64,000 nt of DNA from Glandiceps talaboti. Its lineage: Eukaryota > Hemichordata > Enteropneusta > Spengelidae. Below, piece by piece: positions 56,701-64,000 of this stretch. The notes beneath the pieces are model-generated. The model searched no databases, was not told where the DNA came from, and saw nothing but the letters and a program-made list of their open reading frames with translations. The translations under genes and the position numbers were made by a program. The stretch is from the NCBI RefSeq assembly GCF_964340395.1, contig NC_135551.1, positions 6,230,463-6,294,462 on the forward strand, read 5' to 3'. How positions within the stretch are numbered: the stretch's first letter is position 1; every line of letters starts with the position of its first letter.

Positions 56701-58170
56701 CAATTGTGGGTTATTTTCCCGCAGTTTAACTTCAAAGCATTTCTTCAAAATGGCCCACTGCTGACCATTTGTAAGTTTGTTGAAGGTGTTGACAATTGAC
56801 TGAATAACAGCAGTATCATCCTGATATGGGGGGTGGCTCTCTGTATCAATATCATCAATATAATCAATACCAAATGCTTCTTCAGCTTCTGCTACAGTCT
56901 TGAAATTTTGCCCTAGATACTTGCGACATCTTTCACGACATGCCATATCTGAAAAACATTTTAATTCCCTTAGCTTTCTTGATGGCACAAGCTGGCACAT
57001 TCTGTATTCACCATAACAATGTGATACTTTCATAAATATCAGAGCTGCCAAACAAATTGAGTTACATATCGCTAAAAGAAATGAGTACTACAGTAAATGT
57101 ATAGACAAATGGTCTGTTTTGGCTGTATGATATCTTTCCTCCCTTCAAAAGTGGCCTATTCTTTTATTGTCATGTGAAACTGGAAAGTTTGGCTTCTTTC
57201 TCATTTAGTTTTGTTACGTATTGAGTGACCACGAAAATGATATTTTTTTTTGTACAAATGTGATTCTCCAAATTTTTCACTGTTATATTGTTAATGAATA
57301 TGTTGTTATGTACACATGTACATTACAGTCCAGGTTCAAAAAACTATTTACTCACTGGAAAATGTTGTCAATTTAGTGTAACTTCAACAATACAGTACTA
57401 TTTTAATTAACACATTTTACTCAATTTCTGTTACCTGTTCTCTTCACCTTGGAGGTCCCATGACTGATGTATTCGGCACATTTGCCCCAAAATGATGAGC
57501 TTCTTGTACCTGGCCACTCTGTTGTTTTCTCACCACATGAGTAATTCAGGGCTACATACTTTACCAACAACCTAGTTTCTTCTACTGTCCATGCAGTGCT
57601 TCGAATTGTCTGTCACAATGTTGTAAAGAAATATATACACAAACATTTTTAAATGCATCTTTAAAGTGACAAACAGAATCCACCTTTAACATCCTATGGT
57701 ACATTTGTGGACATACAGTGAAAAAAATCAACAAATTAAAAACGAAAAAAAAATTAAAGGCAATATCAGTACAACAGTTTGTAACATGGTATAAATGATT
57801 AATAAATTATTCATTATAAATTTATAATAATAAATGAAATGAGATCCTGCTACACCGGAATCCTTCCATGTACAGACTATGGAAGTAGAACCCCTACTTC
57901 CATGTACAGACCAAGTAAGCAAATATTTAAAAAAAACAAAAAAAAAAACACACAAAAAACAAACAAACAAACAAACAACAACAACAACAAAAACAAAACA
58001 AAACAGACCTTGCCATGTACATCTTTAGTTGCCTGATGCGGAAACAACAACATCTTTTTTTTTGATGATGCGTCATAAGTGCTGTTCCCAGTGAAACTGG
58101 TTGTGCCTTCGACGCGTTTCTTGCAGAGAGAGTGAGGAGTACTCCCATCAGAAATATGTGATCGCCGCAT
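50725..58170 (-). CDS. Twelve-exon transposase-like protein with Myb/SANT domain, 956 codons, intact
   Basis: Exons 58170-58009, 57609-57435, 56948-56524, 56379-56293, 55992-55303, 55030-54904, 54482-54321, 54130-53896, 53605-53456, 53295-53134, 51437-51219, 51001-50725. All borders are AG/GT, all phases agree and the sum is 2,871 nt with no stop. Exon 2 is a Myb/SANT-type DNA-binding domain ('WTVEETRLLVKYVALN', 'SSFWGKCAEYI'). Exon 5 has 'GRWWIKADACDIKKAVRESM' and 'GDIDLGDGKLQ'. Exons 8-9 have 'DREDHGHLLKC', 'GLTFTAVTGKRKQSV'; exon 11 has 'LPPEHPRAGTSDDVESFISL'. I recall these blocks from transposon-derived proteins of cnidarians and other invertebrates but cannot name the superfamily. A 5' UTR exon probably ends at 58,741, spliced to 58,188. 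No flanking TIRs are seen, so it may be domesticated. Confidence 0.82.
52106..52965 (+). CDS. HIRAN-domain terminal exon of the XPG-HIRAN gene
   Basis: Acceptor 'gtctttgcag' then AT-ATG; the two leading bases complete a phase-1 codon left by the exon ending at 50,219. Of 286 codons, the first ~150 are unknown ('TDSSYDPGTDTSISDITKHL'), followed by a Ser-rich linker, then a HIRAN domain: 'LPFKVVGVTFTEMQQDVLYH', 'EVFLRHEPSNVLDTNAVAVM', 'EVRIGYIPKELTKYVLPFL'. All hallmark residues (R-H-E-P-x-N, D-x-N-A-V-A-V, G-Y-I-P-K-E-L) are present. This exon is intact and could also be translated alone from the ATG at 52,108. It sits inside an intron of the minus-strand transposase-like gene. Confidence 0.85.
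57908..58003. repeat. A/C-rich low-complexity tract
   Basis: Poly-A and (AAAC)/(AAC) runs at the start of the first intron of the transposase-like gene. Confidence 0.85.
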
Positions 58171-58802
58171 AATGTATCCAGGGCAGCCCTAGTTATATGA
58201 CAATGACACGAAAAATGTATATAAAAAAACGTGAGATTTGTGGGGTTTTTTTTTGTATTTACAACAGCATTTCTGGCAAAGTGGTTTGTTCGAAAGTGTA
58301 TGGTACTATTAGTATTACTACATGTAGTACAACGTTACATATAGGAATATGACGAGGCGTGCGCCGCCATCTTGAAATTGAGACAGTTTCGACTAGTCTT
58401 TGACGCTGCCGTATAGTCATTATTCGTGGAGCATTTAGTGGTGGCAAGATATAACGTAAATTATCATGAATCAAAATGTATAAATGTTGATTTTTTACAT
58501 TGAATACATGATGTTCTTCTGTGAAAAAAACATCGGAAAATAGCGTTCGTCGAAAGCTCCGACTAAGTAGTCTGACCTGTCTCCCGCATTCAAACGTAAA
58601 TAATTTCACAACTGGACGTTTTTGATATTGTTTAAGCAGTTCGGGATGATGCTTTATAGCTTAACAACAAATGTGGAACATATCTAGAGAAATGATTTAC
58701 ATATAAGCTCAAAATTCATTGAAAAACGGGAAATACTTACTTGTACTAGTTGTAGTGCAGCGGGGTCACGCTCTATTGTTCTCGGGGTCAACCCTTACAG
58801 AA
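58171..58802 (-). promoter_or_regulatory. Probable 5' UTR intron and promoter of the transposase-like gene
   Basis: On minus, a donor 'ACAA|gtaagt' at 58,741 and an acceptor 'ataactag' before 58,188 bracket an intron ahead of the ATG at 58,170. Transcription would start near or inside the CTATAGG minisatellite edge at about 58,800. Confidence 0.45.
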
Positions 58803-59412
58803 ATATCCTATAGGCGGCCTATAGACATGTCTATAGGCCGGCCTATAGGATCCTATAGAGAATTGGGACGTTTTACCTATAGGTTTCTATAGGCCAGCCT
58901 GTAGGTTCCTATAGGTTTCTATAGGCCAGCCTATAGGTTTCTATAGGTCAGTCTATAGGTATCTATATGTTTCTATAGGCCAGTCTATAGGTTTCTATAG
59001 GCCAGTCTATAGGTATCTATAGGTTTCTATAGGCCAGCCTATAGGTTTCTATATGCCAGTCTATAGGTTTCTATAGGCCAGCGTATAGGTTTATATAGGC
59101 CAGTCTATAGGTATCTATAGGTTTCTATAGGACAGTCTATAGGTATCTATAGGTTTCTATAGACCAGCCTATAGACATCTATAGGTCAGCCTAAAAGTTT
59201 CTATAGGTCAACCTATAGATGTCAACAGGTCAGCCTATAGACATCTATAGGTCAGCTTATAGACATCTATAGGTCAGCCTATAGGTTTCTCTAGGCCCAC
59301 CTATAGATGTCTATATGTCAGCCTATAGGTGTCTATAGTCCAGCCCATAGACATATATAGGTCAGCCTATAGATGTCTATAGGTCAGTGTAAAAGTTTCT
59401 ATAGGCCAGCAT
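58803..59412. repeat. CTATAGG minisatellite
   Basis: About 600 bp of units of the form CTATAGGTTTCTATAGGCCA with variants (CTATAGACAT, GTCAGC). The core CCTATAGG is its own reverse complement, so each unit can form a small hairpin. Unit length is irregular (about 15-30 bp). Confidence 0.92.
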
Positions 59413-59508
59413 TGAATTTCTACACACTTTCTGGACTTAGAAAATGAATTAATGTCCCAAGAATATTCTGAAAAATGAATTCTTGAGACAAGAAAAAGAA
59501 TTTTATTA

Positions 59509-59510
<2 letters not shown>

Positions 59511-59585
<75 letters not shown>
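59511..59585. repeat. (TA)n microsatellite
   Basis: About 37 TA units. Confidence 0.97.
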
Positions 59586-59587
<2 letters not shown>

Positions 59588-62500
59588 AAAAACCAAACTT
59601 TCATCCTTTTAAACTTTTATTTACTGAAAAATGTATGTTTAGAAACAAAAAGTTTTCAAATACCTCTCTGAACACAAGTATTAAATTGTCAAATAGCAGA
59701 TAGATTTGCTTAAAAATAGTCCTTGGCTGAACTCTGCGTTTTTGTTGAAAATGTAATGTCATTGTAAACTCCAGATGACTTGTCTTTGAATTTGTGCAGT
59801 TACTTAACAGTACTAGTGTGTCCTGCAGAAAGAGTAAAGGTTCCCAGTCATGTATGGTATCTCTTCCAATATTTTAATGAATTTTCCCTGATGCCTAAAA
59901 TTATTACTGGAATCTTCTGTTGTTACTATGTACTATGGTCATCATTTGCTTGGTGATAGCCTGCTTGTTGCTCCATTGCTAGCTGTCATGGTGCCTTTTA
60001 TGTTCTTTGAGTTTCGGTCATAGATCTTCATATTGTCATCTTCTTACATACTGGACAAACTCTTCTGCAAAATTGTGATCACTCACTCCTTTTGGCAAGT
60101 AGGCCTAAACTGAATTTTCACTTTGGATGATGTGGAGGGATAGCTGGAAAAAGGTGGATTATCTCTGGTGGATTTATCCATGGTTTGAGTTGTCCAGACA
60201 GTTAGGTATCTCTAAGCTGTTTTCTGAAAAGAAATTTATGTTCAAATATATTAGAATACATACAATTATCAACGCATCAGCTCACTACTCAATGACTAGA
60301 ATACTTCAGGACTAGAATACTTCAGTCACAGTGTCAGTGGTAACAAATGCATTACGGATTCAAAATAAATTGTTTATTTAAAGCTGCATTACCTGCACTT
60401 TGAATGCTTTTTTTCAAAATGTTTTGTTTACACCCTGAAGAGTATTACATCATCTTTGGGTATACATAGTTCTGTAGCAATTTGAGTTGAGTGATCGTGG
60501 GGTACGTATCCAAGAATTGGCGCCCTCAACGGCAATCATGATTATTTATAAATATCTACGTACTGCTTTGGATAATATCGATCAGTGATTAACACTAGCA
60601 TGCATATCTCAGTTAAGTACATAGAGTGCTCACCTTTCATATGGTTGACAAGTAGTTCACAGACTTATAAACCAGTCCATTCTACATATTCTATCCCTAT
60701 TTAGGAGTACGTAAATGATAATATTGTCTGCAAAAGCAAAACAGATACAAAACATATAACTATTACACAATCACAATTTAGCCTCAATAGAACATGTACA
60801 GGAATAGGAACTACGTTTGGCACTTATTTTGAGACTTTTCGCAATATTTCTCTTCATTCAGCCGGAAACTAAGTGTTACATAACTGGCATTGTCACTATA
60901 AGCTGAAGACAAATACTTTTGTCGAGAGTATTTTAATTAACGAAAATATTGCAGAATAATATTATTACTTTAATGTAAGTAAGACAAGCCTTCATGGAAG
61001 GCATAGACCAAAATTGATTTGACTCATATTTTAGACACTGCAAAACTAAGTATACAGTCGTAGTGTACTAGACCAATCAAGGTGTAAATCCCACATTCTT
61101 TCTTCGAAAACGTACAACTTGGTTTGTGCATGGTATAATTATATATAATCTCCTGTAAGGGTTAGCGTCATCGAGTCAAGGAGCAGTGAATCCTCTATTA
61201 CGGCCACATCCCTCCGAGTCATTAGGCGAGGAGAGAACATACACTTTTAGGGAATGAGGAATCCACGATGACAACGCACACGAGAGAAATACTGGGTGAT
61301 ACTATATTTATTATATCCATATCCCACTTATCTTTAAAAAAAAAGAAAGTGTATTGCAAATATCAATTATGCAAATTATCACTAAAACCAAAAACTATAC
61401 CAACAGGCTTAATAGGATATGTGTGTACCAAATGTTGCAGAGTGCGTATTCTTTAGATATGGCTTAATTACTAGAAAATATTAATTATGTAATTAGTCGT
61501 TGAAACTAAAAACGCTGCCAAGTAGATTTTTTAGGACATGTGTTCTTAGTCATGATTGATGTATGTTGCATTCAGTTTAAATCTGGTTTGGAAGGAATTA
61601 CTTCTGATTCAGAACGAACGCAGAAAGAGAGTGCGCCATCACAAGGACAGTGTTGGCGATGATTCCATTGGCTCCATAGTCACCTCGACCGTAGACAAGT
61701 GTGGTTATTTCAATCATCAAATCATAAGCTGGACAGGTTTATTCTTTGTACATAACCTATCACAAACAGTCAAACTTAGAGTCTGGCTTTCCCGATCCCT
61801 GTTAATCTAGTCATTTATGATTATGTGCAGATCTACATGTAACCTATAAATACAATATAATGACACCCGCTTCAATAAAGGTTATAGGTAAATGATGTTA
61901 ATTTGGAGAACTCTGCTTCCAAATGAAATGTAGATAAACTCTTAAACTCGTCCTCACAGAAAGCCTGTATTGAACTGTTGTTTAGTTGCATGTTCAATAT
62001 GTATAACGCATAGGACCATAAACAAAGTAGAAGTACCAGTACAGTTTAATGCACTATTAAACACATGATATGTTATCACATTAAATATACGAATAAAACA
62101 ACAAGAGAGATGTATCGTAAAACAGAATGCATTACGGTGGTTTCGTTTAAAGTGGTAAACTATAATTTAGTGTACCCATATCAGTTCAGCCTCGATTTCA
62201 ATATAAGGTGTGACATGGTATAAATCACTTAGTTCTGCAAGGCTGACAGCATTTATGCATGTGTTCTATGAAGACCACAATAAGTACGATGCGTTACAGT
62301 ACTAGCATGATGCAGCCACTTTACATCAGTTAGGTATATGAAACTACATTATGTAACCAGTACATCGTGTTAAACAGAACAAAGAGGATCTAAATTCCAT
62401 GATCTGAGAAGACTTTAACACACGCCTACTATTCTGGCGACACTTCAAAGAGAGACGACTACGTAATCTGGTGTTGCAGTCGAGGTGAGTTACTGAGCTG

Positions 62501-63639
62501 CTTAATTGTTCTGAATGGATATATGTATGGTAAATTGCTCTCGCATATTTGGAATTCGAATAGAGATTCAATCAACAAGTGTCAACTGACTTTATAGTTT
62601 GTTCAGACTAAAGAAATAGGAAATTTGCTGGATATAGTTATGTTTTATAAAAAGATGTACTCTATATATTAGGGGCTGTCAGGGGATAAATCGTAACTCT
62701 CCCAGCTGTGGTCTTAGGTCGTCAGCAATTCATGTTATGAAATATCCAAGTCGTATGTTAAATATTGATCCGAGTCTGACGGTTGTTTTCCCCGCAACGT
62801 CAAACAACATATTTCTTCAACAATACAATACGGTATTTATCGACAAATGTATTGATTTTCAGCAAGACCGATCTATTCTTACGAAGAACAATAACCAACA
62901 GCAGTAACACATACCATATAACTTGACATGACACCATTGCATTAGTCTAGGTCAGGTGTGCACACCCTTAGCCACATTATATAACAAATCACATTCTGAA
63001 CGTGCATGTTAAAATGCTAATCACAGGATAGTCAGTTTAACTGATTTTACATTAATTAATTTTAGTGGTGTAAGAAACCAGCTATGCTCTATGTTCACGA
63101 GGTTGTGATACGACATGGGAAACTCATTTAAAAAACTTATATTTACTTTAAATTTTCGAAGCTTGGAAATATTATCTCAAAGGCTATGAATAACCTAAAA
63201 GTGCCTAAATAGAAACAAAAACCCTCTAGATCAACCAGGGGGGGAACCTCTAGGACTCCCTCACCCCAGAGGTCACTCATGCATTAAACCAACAATAAGA
63301 TTCACCAAATTTGGCTTTAAGAGTACAAAAATTCCAAAGGTTCTAGGTGGAAGACCTCCTAGGACCTCCCATAAGAAGTGGACATATCCCAGAGGTTCTA
63401 GGGGGGGGGGGGGAACCCTAGAAACCTACCCTACCCCCTCCCCATATTGGTGCCATCTTGTAAAGCTTGGAAATTATAGAGGAGTGTACATATTCCCATC
63501 TCAAACTTTCCCACTACCTTTCGTCAATATTGTATTAAACTCAATAAATATATGGTAGTACTATCCCTTGATCTCAGGGAATATTTGCAACGGTCAAGCA
63601 GTCCATACTGAGCCACGATAAAAAATAACTGGCATGTGA
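59586..63639. other. No gene seen
   Basis: Four kilobases of AT-rich sequence with frames of 60-85 codons that have no domains or consistent splice chains. A family A repeat fragment lies at about 61,345-61,545, and G-runs occur near 63,236 and 63,400. Confidence 0.5.
61345..61545 (+). repeat. Dispersed repeat family A, fragment
   Basis: Carries the repeated unit 'tcaattatgcaaat-atcactaaaaccaaaa-ctat-ccaacaggctt' and 'ggcttaattactagaaaatattaattatg', as in the 3' half of the copies at 17.1 and 26.6 kb. Confidence 0.75.
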
Positions 63640-63810
63640 ATATGCTATAGAGGGGGGATCATCATGCTGTAAAATTAAGTAATAGGGGGTCAGCCTGTTT
63701 TCAGTTTTACAGATTTGGGGGGGGGGGGGGGTCAGTGACTTTTCGTTGGCCTTATGGAATAGACCACTGACACCCACCCCTCCCTACGGCTGGAGAAACT
63801 GACCGGTCCG
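63640..63810. repeat. Dispersed G-tract repeat, copy 2
   Basis: Same blocks as 1,545-1,690: 'aattaagtaatagggggtcagcctgtttt', a G-run, 'gtcagtgacttttcgttggcc' and 'gaccggtcc'. Confidence 0.7.
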
Positions 63811-64000
63811 TCTGAATGTTGAAGCTCACCAATCAAGTTGCCGATTTGCATTTTCAGTGTGTCAACATACCATGGCATAAAACTGTCAATTTATTTAATA
63901 TAATCTGTGTGTGATAGAACAGCATCTCTTTACTCTCTTTATTAGGCTGTGCGAAAACCAAACAGACAATTGTGGCAACAAATTTAGATGTTCAACATTG

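Noticed and set aside
43483-58800. Complete transposon with TIRs covering both interlocking genes
   Set aside because: I compared the sequence near 43.5 kb with the reverse complement near 58.2-58.8 kb and saw no inverted repeat, so no element boundaries are called.

Overview
This is an AT-rich, intron-rich, repeat-dense animal nuclear window. There are no operons or Shine-Dalgarno signals, genes have canonical GT-AG introns, and microsatellites, minisatellites and several transposon classes are abundant. An IFIT-like TPR region joined to a TRADD-N-like domain suggests an invertebrate deuterostome (amphioxus, hemichordate or similar). That placement is an inference; the species cannot be read from the sequence.

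Layout. (1) 1-3.2 kb: gene-free, with a decayed Ty3/Gypsy protease and reverse transcriptase. (2) 3.2-15.2 kb, minus strand: one multi-exon gene rebuilt from eight exons with matching intron phases. In order it encodes a GT-B glycosyltransferase-like domain, a disordered linker, a TRADD-N-like domain, a CxxC exon, an unknown helical exon, a coiled-coil exon, and an IFIT-like TPR region that carries two frameshifts. A near-perfect 1.59-kb tandem duplication (10,941-14,112) sits inside it. (3) 15.2-32.2 kb: repeats only. A 6,060-bp Mutator-like element (18,537-24,596) has 10-bp target duplications and ~425-bp inverted repeats, and sits inside a dispersed repeat that has a second copy at 26.6-28.4 kb. 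(4) 32,266-43,477: an 11.2-kb DNA transposon with ~430-bp TIRs and a 5-bp target duplication ATGCC. It encodes a HIRAN-domain protein (+) and a large transposase-like protein (-) whose last coding exon is split by a nested 2.4-kb TTAA-type element. (5) 43.5-58.8 kb: two convergent, interdigitated genes. On plus, an EXO1/XPG-family nuclease is spliced to a HIRAN domain, with a damaged 5' part. On minus, a twelve-exon transposase-like gene with a Myb/SANT domain is fully open over 956 codons. (6) 58.8-64 kb: a CTATAGG minisatellite, a TA microsatellite and dispersed repeats.

How they fit together. The GT/TRADD-N/IFIT gene looks like an innate-immunity-type multidomain protein. The two HIRAN loci lie side by side and each faces a convergent transposase-like gene on minus. 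This suggests a class of large DNA transposons that carry a HIRAN protein and, in one case, an XPG nuclease. Exon boundaries were placed by eye from splice consensus and phase; no transcript or database evidence was available.
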